From contig CAMWRN010000147.1 in the NCBI GenBank assembly GCA_947176675.1, positions 1 to 6,369 of the forward strand: DNA of 6,369 bases. Direction: 5' to 3'. This document shows positions 1-4,874 of the stretch, piece after piece. Made by a program: the position numbers and the translations under genes. This stretch comes from an uncultured Clostridia bacterium. GTDB lineage: Bacteria > Bacillota > Clostridia > Oscillospirales > Ruminococcaceae. Each line of letters opens with the position of its first letter. Positions within the stretch are counted from its first letter, which is position 1. Below the pieces are notes generated by a model. That model made no database searches and was not told where the DNA came from. It saw nothing but the letters and a program-made list of their open reading frames with translations.

Positions 1-270
1 ATCGAGAAGTTCCCGAAGCGTAAGGCTTGCGCCCGATTTGGCACGGTTCAAAGAGCCGCGCACGTCCTTGAAATTGCAGAACGCAGGTGTGCCGTACTTC
101 GCCGACAGGTCAAAAGCATCGGAGGTTTTCTTTACCTCCCGCCTGACCGAATCAACGTCAGTATCGGGGTCAAGGGCAAGAGCCATTCTCTTGGTCTCCT
201 CGTTGGAAGCATGCTCAGCAAGCATTTCAAGTATTTTATGTAATTCCAAAGTGTTGTAGTATTTATTCAT
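1..270 (-). CDS. mutS2: MutS2 (endonuclease MutS2 / RqcU-like ATPase), N-terminal fragment
   Basis: Only the first 90 codons are inside the window; the gene runs off the left edge. The translation starts MNKYYNTLELHKILEMLAEH, continues with an acidic/basic helical stretch (EVKKTSDAFDLSAKYG, about residues 45-60) and then FKDVRGSLNRAKSGASLTLRELLD. That is the characteristic beginning of MutS2: L-E-x-x-K-I-L-x-x-L-A at the start, then the 'D-[IV]-R-x-x-L-x-R-A-x-x-G-x-x-L' segment. The MutS-type ATPase and C-terminal Smr nuclease domain lie outside and cannot be checked. The ATG at 270 has a GGAGG at 275-279, between the recO stop and this start. MutS2 family proteins have been linked to suppression of recombination and, in Bacillus, to rescue of collided ribosomes. 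The 11-bp gap to recO argues for co-transcription and probably translational coupling. The identification is secure for the family; completeness is unknown. Confidence 0.9.
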   Translation of the reverse strand, partial: MNKYYNTLELHKILEMLAEHASNEETKRMALALDPDTDVDSVRREVKKTSDAFDLSAKYGTPAFCNFKDVRGSLNRAKSGASLTLRELLD

Positions 271-281
271 ATTTCCTCCAA

Positions 282-1058
282 TTATTGTATGTCCGTTTCA
301 TCTTCACAGATTTTTTTGTAAAAATCAAGCGTCTTAAAACTGCGCGAAAGGTGCGCTAAGATATATTTCTCCGTGACCTCATTGAGCAGCCTTTGTGACC
401 CCTCACCTATTTTAAAATTGAAAAGCCTTTTCATGTCCGTAAGGCATATAAACCTGAGCGTGTGCAAAACGGTTTTTGTAAGTCTAACATGGTAATAATT
501 TTCCTCAAAATCCCTGCCGTAGAAATGCTCTCCGCACAACAGACATGAGCGGTCTATCATAAAAAACATCTCGTCCGACTCATAGCTGTAGCAGTCTCGG
601 CAGCCTATAAGCTGCGGAAGCATTCCTATTTCCGACATGAACCGCATCTCGAAAACGCTTTTCAGAAAAGCCTCGCTGCGCAGTCCCTCCGACAGCATAT
701 GAAGCGTGTTCAGCAAAAGGCTCATCACATCCTTTGCCGACTGTCCCGTAGTCACGCAGTATTTTGAAATTTCAACAAAATACCCGGCAAGAGCAAGCTT
801 TCTCATGTCCAGACGCAAGTTATAAAAGCTTCTGACGGGTTCGCAGCTGTTCAGGTAGTACCTGTCAGCCCGCTTGCTGAAACAGAACTTTGCATATGAA
901 AAAAGCTGGGTACAAGCATTGCTTTTTCCTGTAAGCTTACGCGCACCCTTGACGCCGATCTCCACAACGCCATATTCCGCAGTCAGAATGTCGATGAAGC
1001 GGTCGTTTTCTCCTATGTCACGTTCAGCTATGACCAGACCCATTACCGTTATCAGCAT
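282..1058 (-). CDS. recO: DNA repair protein RecO
   Basis: A 258-residue protein of normal RecO length (about 240-260). RecO binds single-stranded DNA and SSB and, with RecR (and RecF), loads RecA during recombinational repair in the cytoplasm. The N-terminal OB-fold begins MLITVMGLVIAERDIGENDR, matching the family's 'G-[IV]-V-L-x-x-x-[DN]-x-G-E-x-D' opening, followed by the G-V-K-G-A-R-K loop at residues 36-41. The zinc-finger cysteine pairs are C153/C156 (CRDC) and C172/C175 (CLLCGEH). The helical C-terminal domain follows. The ATG at 1058 fits the family N terminus exactly. Its SD-like AAGGGG (1067-1072) is 8 nt upstream, but lies inside a hairpin stem (separate entry). Upstream is the yqzL-like gene, 85 bp away; downstream is mutS2, 11 bp away. 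Era-YqzL-RecO order is the standard Firmicute arrangement. Confidence 0.95.
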   Translation of the reverse strand: MLITVMGLVIAERDIGENDRFIDILTAEYGVVEIGVKGARKLTGKSNACTQLFSYAKFCFSKRADRYYLNSCEPVRSFYNLRLDMRKLALAGYFVEISKYCVTTGQSAKDVMSLLLNTLHMLSEGLRSEAFLKSVFEMRFMSEIGMLPQLIGCRDCYSYESDEMFFMIDRSCLLCGEHFYGRDFEENYYHVRLTKTVLHTLRFICLTDMKRLFNFKIGEGSQRLLNEVTEKYILAHLSRSFKTLDFYKKICEDETDIQ

Positions 1059-1061
1059 AAA

Positions 1062-1091
1062 GCGTACCCCTTTTCACTGTAAGGGGTATGC
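1062..1091 (-). promoter_or_regulatory. Hairpin sequestering the recO Shine-Dalgarno
   Basis: In the minus-strand transcript, TACCCCTT (1081-1088) pairs perfectly with AAGGGGTA (1065-1072) around an 8-nt loop (1073-1080). Two more pairs (1062-1091 and 1063-1090) follow beyond a single C/A mismatch. The right arm contains the whole candidate recO SD (AAGGGG, 1067-1072), 8 nt before the ATG. When folded, the SD would be base-paired, so the element could damp or regulate recO translation. The pairing is visible in sequence; the regulatory role is inference. It could instead be part of an interspersed intergenic repeat, since on the plus strand the C/A mismatch becomes a G-T wobble. Confidence 0.55.
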
Positions 1092-1092
1092 C

Positions 1093-1122
1093 CCCGTCGT
1101 TTTTGGCGGCGGGAGTTTTCCC
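1093..1122 (-). other. GC-rich inverted repeats in the recO leader, possibly mutually exclusive
   Basis: Two further inverted repeats lie immediately upstream of the SD hairpin. In the first, CCCGCCG (1107-1113) pairs with CGACGGG (1093-1099) across a 7-nt loop, with one A/C mismatch in the transcript that becomes a G-T wobble on the plus strand. In the second, GGGA (1119-1122) pairs with TCCC (1111-1114) over a 4-nt loop. The two share bases 1111-1113, so they cannot form together. The stretch is visibly richer in G and C than the surrounding intergenic DNA. There is no U-tract directly after either stem, so a canonical intrinsic terminator is not supported. A REP-like repeat or an mRNA leader structure are both possible. 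Confidence 0.4.
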
Positions 1123-1143
1123 TTTCGGAGCGTTTCCCGACAT

Positions 1144-1326
1144 TCAGCGTGAAGCCTTGTCCGCCGACGAAATGCCGTCTGTTCCGCCTCCGGCAGAGTC
1201 AGGGACTTCCGCCGCCGTTATATTTGAAAAAATTTTCGTGGGAATTCCCACATAGTCAAGATAATCGGAAATTCTTCCGCTGAGCTCAAATTTATCCCAT
1301 TTATTTTCACTAAAGTTATCCAACAT
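1144..1326 (-). CDS. yqzL: YqzL-like small protein
   Basis: A 60-residue protein of unknown function. Residues 1-30 carry a pattern resembling the YqzL family: a short lead, then W10, F13, S16-G17, I19 and Y22-L23 (W-x-x-F-x-x-S-G-x-I-x-x-Y-L). Its place between era and recO is exactly that of Bacillus yqzL, which is about 47 residues, and this supports the name. The tail after about residue 38 is polar and Gly/Ser/Ala/Asp-rich, without hydrophobic periodicity, so it is probably disordered and a lineage-specific extension. No membrane segment or signal peptide is seen. The start is well supported: GGAGG (1334-1338) lies 7 nt before the ATG, in the loop of a hairpin (separate entry). The gap to era is 51 bp and to recO 85 bp. 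The assignment rests on context plus a short motif; the reality of the gene is more certain than its family. Confidence 0.7.
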   Translation of the reverse strand: MLDNFSENKWDKFELSGRISDYLDYVGIPTKIFSNITAAEVPDSAGGGTDGISSADKASR

Positions 1327-1358
1327 AGCAAATCCTCCGATGTAAAAGTATTTGCTAT
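1325..1358 (-). promoter_or_regulatory. Start-site hairpin of the yqzL-like gene
   Basis: A perfect 9-bp inverted repeat, ATAGCAAAT (1325-1333) and ATTTGCTAT (1350-1358), encloses a 16-nt loop. In the transcript the loop carries the SD GGAGG (1334-1338), directly next to the stem, and the right arm ends in the first two bases of the ATG (1324-1326). The hairpin would thus display the SD while tying up the spacer and part of the start codon. The inverted repeat is seen directly; a translational control role is inference. No U-tract follows, so it is not an intrinsic terminator for era. Confidence 0.5.
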
Positions 1359-1377
1359 AATTATCTGCACTGATCCG

Positions 1378-2295
1378 TCATATATTAGTGGAATTATTTG
1401 ATAAACCGAAATTCTTCAGCAAGCCTTCCTTATTCCGCCAGTCCTCCTTGACCTTGACCCAGCACTTGAGATTTACTCTTATCTCAAAAAACCGTTCCAA
1501 GTCCTCACGGGCAAACTGCCCTATTTTTTTCAGCATTGTTCCGTTTTTGCCGATTATCATGCCCTTGTGGGACTCCCTTTCGCAGTACAGCACCGCGGAA
1601 ATATCCAGTATATCTTCTCCGTCTTTGGTGACCCGCTCGTCCATTTCCTCGATAGTAACGGCAATTCCGTGAGGTATCTCGTCGTACATAAGGTTTAGTA
1701 CCTTTTCGCGGATAATTTCCGCCGCAAGAGCACGCTCGGGCTGGTCTGTAAGCTTGTCATCGGGGAAGTAATGAGGTCCCTCAACAGCAAATTTTTCCGT
1801 TTCCTGCCAGACGATATCCACTCCATCGTTTTCTTTGACGCTTATGGGTATGACTGCCTTGAAGCCGTCGTACAGCGAAACATACTCCGCTATTTTAACT
1901 GCAACCTGCTCCTTGTCCTTGACAAGATCTATCTTGTTTAAAATAAGGATAACATTGTCTTTTTTCTTAAATCTGCCGATAATTTCATGGTCTCCGCGGC
2001 TGATCCTTTTCGTAACGTCCGCCACCATAAGGATAAGATCAACGTCTGCCGCAGACTCTATCGCAGTCTTGTTCATATGCTCGCCGAGTCTTGTTGCGGC
2101 TTTGTGAATACCCGGGGTATCCATAAACACATATTGAGTCTCGTCCCTTGTTACGACTCCCGTAATTCTTGTGCGGGTGGTCTGGGGTTTTCCGCTTACA
2201 GCGGCTATCTTCTCTCCGACCAATGCATTCAGCAGCGAGGATTTCCCTGCGTTTGCACAGCCTGCTATCGTTATAAATTCTGTTTTTGTATTCAT
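1378..2295 (-). CDS. era: GTPase Era, ribosome assembly factor
   Basis: A 305-residue protein, the typical Era length. Era is a cytoplasmic GTPase that binds the 3' end of 16S rRNA and acts in 30S subunit maturation. Visible motifs are: G1 P-loop GCANAGKS at residues 12-19 (most Era proteins have GxPNVGKS; the essential G17-K18-S19 is intact); G2 region KPQTTRTRITG at 36-46; G3 DTPG at 59-62; G4 NKID at 120-123; and G5-like ISVKE at 151-155, where many members have SAL or SAK. The C-terminal KH RNA-binding domain follows, with MIIGKNGTMLKKIG at 246-259 and the ending CWVKVKEDWR at 278-287. The ATG at 2295 starts directly into the GTPase domain, and AAAGGA lies about 7 nt upstream. The gene lies 42 bp after the deaminase and 51 bp before the yqzL-like gene. 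Identification is secure. Confidence 0.97.
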   Translation of the reverse strand: MNTKTEFITIAGCANAGKSSLLNALVGEKIAAVSGKPQTTRTRITGVVTRDETQYVFMDTPGIHKAATRLGEHMNKTAIESAADVDLILMVADVTKRISRGDHEIIGRFKKKDNVILILNKIDLVKDKEQVAVKIAEYVSLYDGFKAVIPISVKENDGVDIVWQETEKFAVEGPHYFPDDKLTDQPERALAAEIIREKVLNLMYDEIPHGIAVTIEEMDERVTKDGEDILDISAVLYCERESHKGMIIGKNGTMLKKIGQFAREDLERFFEIRVNLKCWVKVKEDWRNKEGLLKNFGLSNNSTNI

Positions 2296-2337
2296 TTTAT
2301 TTTCCTTTCAAATATGTCAAGGGTTAATTCAAATTTT

Positions 2338-2748
2338 TCAGCAAATTACAGGCTGCCAAGCAAAAGGAAGCAGGTCTCTCGCCCTTACTTTTATAAGCTC
2401 ACCTTTTTCGTCATTAACTATAACCTTGATATCGGGACAATACTCATATAACATTTGTCTGCAATTTCCGCAAGGTGGGATAACGCAGTTAAGATACTTA
2501 TCGTGAACTGCCACAATTGTATCAAATTCTCTTTCCCCTGCCGAAACAGCGGTTCCAATTGTTATGTACTCGGCACAGGAACCGTGTATTCCGTCACAAT
2601 TTACCCCTTTGTAGATACTGCCGTTTTTACACAAGAGAGCACAACCGACTGTATGGTTATATACTCCGTCGTCAAAGTTCATTTCAAGCACTTTTAAACC
2701 GATCTCGATAAGTTTTTTATCATCTTCGTTAATTTCGTATCGTTCCAT
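2338..2748 (-). CDS. Cytidine deaminase superfamily protein, blasticidin-S-deaminase-like
   Basis: A 136-residue zinc hydrolase of the cytidine deaminase fold. The zinc-site motifs are S-C-A-E (C58, catalytic E60) and P-C-G-N-C (C93, C96), followed by R-Q-M-L. It sits in the position that holds cdd in Bacillus, where the enzyme deaminates cytidine and deoxycytidine. However, several signatures differ from housekeeping Cdd. Cdd has N-x-E-N-A-x-Y for ribose binding and C-A-E-R with an Arg next to the catalytic Glu; here the corresponding stretches are GVNCDGIHGS and CAEY. The pattern G-V-N-(8)-C-A-E-x-x-x-x-G-T-A, then I-V-A and P-C-G-x-C-R-Q with a P-x-I-K-x-I-V stretch, resembles blasticidin S deaminase. 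The substrate is therefore uncertain. It has nine cysteines. The ATG at 2748 is preferred because GGAG (2759-2762) is about 10 nt upstream; an in-frame GTG at 2757 would almost touch that SD. The dgkA stop is 20 bp upstream. Confidence 0.88.
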   Translation of the reverse strand: MERYEINEDDKKLIEIGLKVLEMNFDDGVYNHTVGCALLCKNGSIYKGVNCDGIHGSCAEYITIGTAVSAGEREFDTIVAVHDKYLNCVIPPCGNCRQMLYEYCPDIKVIVNDEKGELIKVRARDLLPFAWQPVIC

Positions 2749-2768
2749 TTTGTACACTCTCCAAATTC

Positions 2769-3221
2769 CTATTTACTTTCCATCTTAAAAACAAACACCC
2801 ACGCTGCCGCAAAAGAACAGCAAAGACCCGCCAAAGCAAGCCGGTGCGATCCATAGTACCGAAAAATTTCCTTTATCACGTCAATGTCGCCGAACAGCAG
2901 CACTCCCACAACAACCGCAAAAATCGCCGCAACAAGCACCGCTCCAGCAGCGACGTCCTTTGCAAAACCCGCTTTCTCGCTGTAGTCGGGAGAGCTTATA
3001 TCCACCGCCGCTTCGACTGCCGTATTTATCATTTCGCAGGAAATCACAGCCCCGAACGTAAGCGCAAGCAGGACATACTCCAGCCTTGTAAGATCATAGA
3101 AAAACGAGAACGCCGTAACATACATGGCCGCTGTCAGGTGTATCCTAATATTGCGCTGAGTTCTAACCGCTGCAAGAATACCTCTGAACGCATACAGAAA
3201 CGATTTAAACAACGCTCTCAT
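2769..3221 (-). CDS. dgkA: Diacylglycerol kinase / undecaprenol kinase (DgkA family)
   Basis: A 150-residue integral membrane kinase. In Gram-positive bacteria this family mainly phosphorylates undecaprenol, recycling the lipid carrier of cell-wall synthesis; the E. coli relative uses diacylglycerol. The signature is seen in order: amphipathic N terminus with FRGILAAVRTQRNIRIH (12-28); the catalytic stretch E63-x-x-N66-T-A-x-E70-x-x-x-D74 (EMINTAVEAAVD); and K88-D89-x-A-A-G. Hydrophobic segments are at about 31-47, 48-66 and 91-111, the three helices expected of the family. A fourth one at about 127-146 makes the protein some 25 residues longer than Bacillus DgkA. Its ATG overlaps the ybeY stop in an ATGA, a 4-bp overlap typical of translational coupling. 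The only upstream SD-like sequence is a distant AAGGAA. Exact lipid substrate cannot be decided from sequence. Confidence 0.93.
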   Translation of the reverse strand: MRALFKSFLYAFRGILAAVRTQRNIRIHLTAAMYVTAFSFFYDLTRLEYVLLALTFGAVISCEMINTAVEAAVDISSPDYSEKAGFAKDVAAGAVLVAAIFAVVVGVLLFGDIDVIKEIFRYYGSHRLALAGLCCSFAAAWVFVFKMESK

Positions 3222-3730
3222 ATGCTTTCGGAATATTCCTTGTCTCTTGTGAGTCCCAGACGTTCAAGAACTATTTCTTCCTTTTCACGCATTTTAGCCG
3301 CTTCAAGGGACGATGTCTCATGATCGTACCCCAGCAAGTGCAGCATCGAATGTACCGTCAGAAATCCCACTTCCCTTTCGGGCGAATGGTTATAAAGCTT
3401 CGCCTGCTTGACCGCTGTTTCCATGGAAATCACCACGTCTCCGAGCAGACACGCACCCGTTTCGTTGTTTATGTCGTACATTCCGTTCTCACCCAAAGGA
3501 AAGGACAGCACGTCGGTAGACTTGTCCTTTCCGCGGTATATTTTATTGAGCCTGCGTATCTCAGTATTGTCAACAAAGGAAACGCTTACCTCTGCGTCCC
3601 TGTCAAACTTTTCGGTAACAAGCACTGCCTGGCAGCATTTGCGGACAAGCAATCTCAGTCCCGACGGAAGCTTTACAAGCTTCTGGTTGTTTCTTATCAT
3701 TACTTTAAGCTTAGGCATTTTTATCATCAT
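3218..3730 (-). CDS. ybeY: Endoribonuclease YbeY, rRNA maturation factor
   Basis: A zinc-dependent RNase involved in 16S rRNA 3'-end maturation and 70S quality control. The key motif H127-S-M-L-H131-L-L-G-Y-D-H137 gives the three zinc histidines of H-x3-H-x5-H; the usual Gly after the first His is Ser here. Other family blocks are VSVSFVDNTEIRRLNKIYRGKDKSTDVLSFP (about 48-78, with R-x-x-D-x-x-T-D-V-L-S-F) and L-G-D-V-V-I-S (96-102). The start is uncertain. The frame stays open to 3811, overlapping phoH, but that would add 27 unlikely residues. ATGs lie at 3730, 3727 and 3718; an ATT at 3748 is also near the SD. I chose 3730 (170 residues, in the normal range). A strong AGGAGG (3753-3758) lies 22 nt upstream with a hairpin in between (separate entry). 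The gene overlaps dgkA by 4 bp and follows phoH by 49 bp. Confidence 0.93.
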   Translation of the reverse strand: MMIKMPKLKVMIRNNQKLVKLPSGLRLLVRKCCQAVLVTEKFDRDAEVSVSFVDNTEIRRLNKIYRGKDKSTDVLSFPLGENGMYDINNETGACLLGDVVISMETAVKQAKLYNHSPEREVGFLTVHSMLHLLGYDHETSSLEAAKMREKEEIVLERLGLTRDKEYSESI

Positions 3731-3758
3731 TTTCCCGATACGGAAAATGTGTCCTCCT
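3728..3758 (-). promoter_or_regulatory. ybeY Shine-Dalgarno with intervening hairpin
   Basis: The transcript has AGGAGG (3753-3758), three bases, then a perfect 8-bp stem, CATTTTCC (3742-3749) with GGAAAATG (3728-3735), around a 6-nt loop. The right arm ends in the ATG at 3730; a second ATG (3727) follows immediately. Linear SD-to-ATG distance is 22-25 nt, too long for normal initiation, but looping out the stem brings the SD to within a few bases of the ATG at 3727. Phage T4 mRNAs such as genes 25 and 38 are known to use a hairpin in this way. The alternative is initiation at the rare codon ATT (3748), only 4 nt after the SD. The structure is seen; its function is inference. Confidence 0.55.
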
Positions 3759-3779
3759 CTCTTTGCAGACGTTTGGTTT

Positions 3780-4742
3780 TCAGTTCCTTTTTTCGCTGTA
3801 CGCCTTTTCATCAGCCTTTATGATGTCCTGAACAAGCTTGTGGCGCACAACATCTTTTTCGGTAAATTTTGTTATACTTATATCATCGATATTTTTCAGA
3901 ACGTGCATTGCGTCGATAAGTCCCGATTTTCTGCTGTCTGGAAGGTCTATCTGGGTAACGTCTCCCGTGATGACCATTTTGCTGTTAAAGCCTAGACGCG
4001 TCAGGAACATTTTTATCTGCTCGCGTGTGGTATTCTGCGCTTCGTCAAGAATAATGAACGAATCGTCAAGAGTACGTCCTCTCATGTAGGCAAGGGGCGC
4101 AACTTCTATACTTCCGCGCTCCATATGCTTTGCAAAGGTCTCCGCACCGAACATATCGAAAAGCGCATCATAAAGCGGACGGAGATATGGATCAACCTTG
4201 TTCTGCAAGTCTCCGGGAAGAAATCCCAGCTTTTCCCCTGCTTCAACGGCGGGACGAGTAAGGATTATTTTCGTTACTTCGTGCGCTCTGAACGCCTTTA
4301 CCGCCATAGCCACCGCAAGATAGGTCTTACCCGTACCTGCAGGACCAACTCCCATGACCACGGTATTTTTCGCAATAGCGTCCACATATTTTTTCTGACC
4401 GAGGGTCTTCGCCTTCACAACCTTTCCGCTTGTGGTAACGCATATTCCGCCGTCCGCAAGCTGCGTGACCTGCTGCGCTATGCCTTCGTCAACCATTGAA
4501 TTGATGTACCTTATGTTCTGTTCCGTAATTTTCTCACCGCTTTTTATAAGTCTGATAAGAGCTTCAACTGCCGATTTTGCTTTAGCGACTTCAGTTTCTC
4601 CGCCGCTTATTCTGATATCGTTTCCCCTGTTAAGGACAGCTACATCGTACTGTCTCTGAAGCAGGTTTATATTTTCATCATAGTTCCCGAAAAGCTCTAT
4701 CGCATGCTCAATATTTTCCAGATTTATTATAACTTCTGCCAT
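3780..4742 (-). CDS. phoH: PhoH family ATPase (PhoH-like protein)
   Basis: A 320-residue cytoplasmic P-loop ATPase of the classic PhoH/PhoL type, a family related to superfamily I helicase cores and associated with RNA metabolism. The N-terminal 100 residues form the KH-like region typical of longer PhoH proteins (MAEVIINLEN, then ISGGETEVAKAKSAVEAL at about 45-62). The ATPase core has KTLGQKKYVDAI (112-123, the Q-motif-like lead), Walker A GPAGTGKT (133-140), LTRPAVEAGEKLGFLPGDL (161-179), Walker B ILDEAQN (231-237) and ITGDVTQIDLP (258-268). The start at 4742 is chosen because AGAGGTG (4748-4754) lies just upstream and the family N terminus fits; the frame reads open to 4853, but the added residues look like read-through of the promoter region. 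It is the first gene after an extended -10 promoter and probably heads the operon through mutS2. ybeY follows in most bacteria, supporting a joint role in ribosome/RNA quality. Confidence 0.95.
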   Translation of the reverse strand: MAEVIINLENIEHAIELFGNYDENINLLQRQYDVAVLNRGNDIRISGGETEVAKAKSAVEALIRLIKSGEKITEQNIRYINSMVDEGIAQQVTQLADGGICVTTSGKVVKAKTLGQKKYVDAIAKNTVVMGVGPAGTGKTYLAVAMAVKAFRAHEVTKIILTRPAVEAGEKLGFLPGDLQNKVDPYLRPLYDALFDMFGAETFAKHMERGSIEVAPLAYMRGRTLDDSFIILDEAQNTTREQIKMFLTRLGFNSKMVITGDVTQIDLPDSRKSGLIDAMHVLKNIDDISITKFTEKDVVRHKLVQDIIKADEKAYSEKRN

Positions 4743-4773
4743 TTGTACACCTCTGCAAATAAATTTCTGTATA

Positions 4774-4788
4774 TATAATTGTATTATA
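4774..4788. repeat. Perfect AT-rich palindrome at the phoH -10
   Basis: TATAAT (4774-4779), a 3-bp spacer TGT, then ATTATA (4783-4788) make a perfect 6-3-6 inverted repeat. One arm is the phoH -10 hexamer; the other is a TATAAT on the opposite strand. It could be an operator overlapping the promoter, or simply a chance result of AT-rich sequence. The plus-strand hexamer has no -35 or extended -10, so a divergent promoter is not supported. Confidence 0.35.
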
Positions 4789-4791
4789 CCA
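4783..4791 (-). promoter_or_regulatory. Extended -10 promoter for phoH operon
   Basis: The minus strand reads TGGTATAAT: a perfect TATAAT (4783-4788) with the extended -10 TG one base upstream (4790-4791). The -35 hexamer at the 17-bp position is TTTTAT, a poor match, which is acceptable for extended -10 promoters. Expected transcription start is near 4776, giving a leader of about 33 nt before the phoH ATG at 4742. This is the best SigA-type promoter seen in the window. Confidence 0.65.
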
Positions 4792-4874
4792 CATATTTTC
4801 AAAGAATAAAAGGGGGTAAACGCCATTTTATGCGACTTTTCTTCAATATGCACAAAATATTGCAGATTTGCCGT

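Noticed and set aside
874..1152. Plus-strand open frame across recO start
   Set aside because: It is the complement of recO and its leader, has no SD and no recognisable protein pattern; recO on the other strand is certain.
2299..2320. TTGACA (2315-2320, minus strand) before era as a promoter -35
   Set aside because: At 16-18 bp spacing there is no -10-like hexamer; the only candidate, TAAAAT, is at 15 bp and would start the transcript at or inside the era start codon.
1987..2506. Long plus-strand open frames opposite era and the deaminase
   Set aside because: Both lie antisense to strongly supported genes and their translations look like random cysteine- and serine-rich reading of coding complement.
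4743..4853. N-terminal extension of PhoH by 37 residues
   Set aside because: It would include the promoter and leader, has no SD, and the family N terminus starts at the ATG at 4742 with a good SD.
4800..4874. Intrinsic terminator after yqfD
   Set aside because: Only a weak 6-bp AT stem (CAATAT/ATATTG) is present and no GC-rich stem followed by a U-tract is seen; read-through into phoH is possible.
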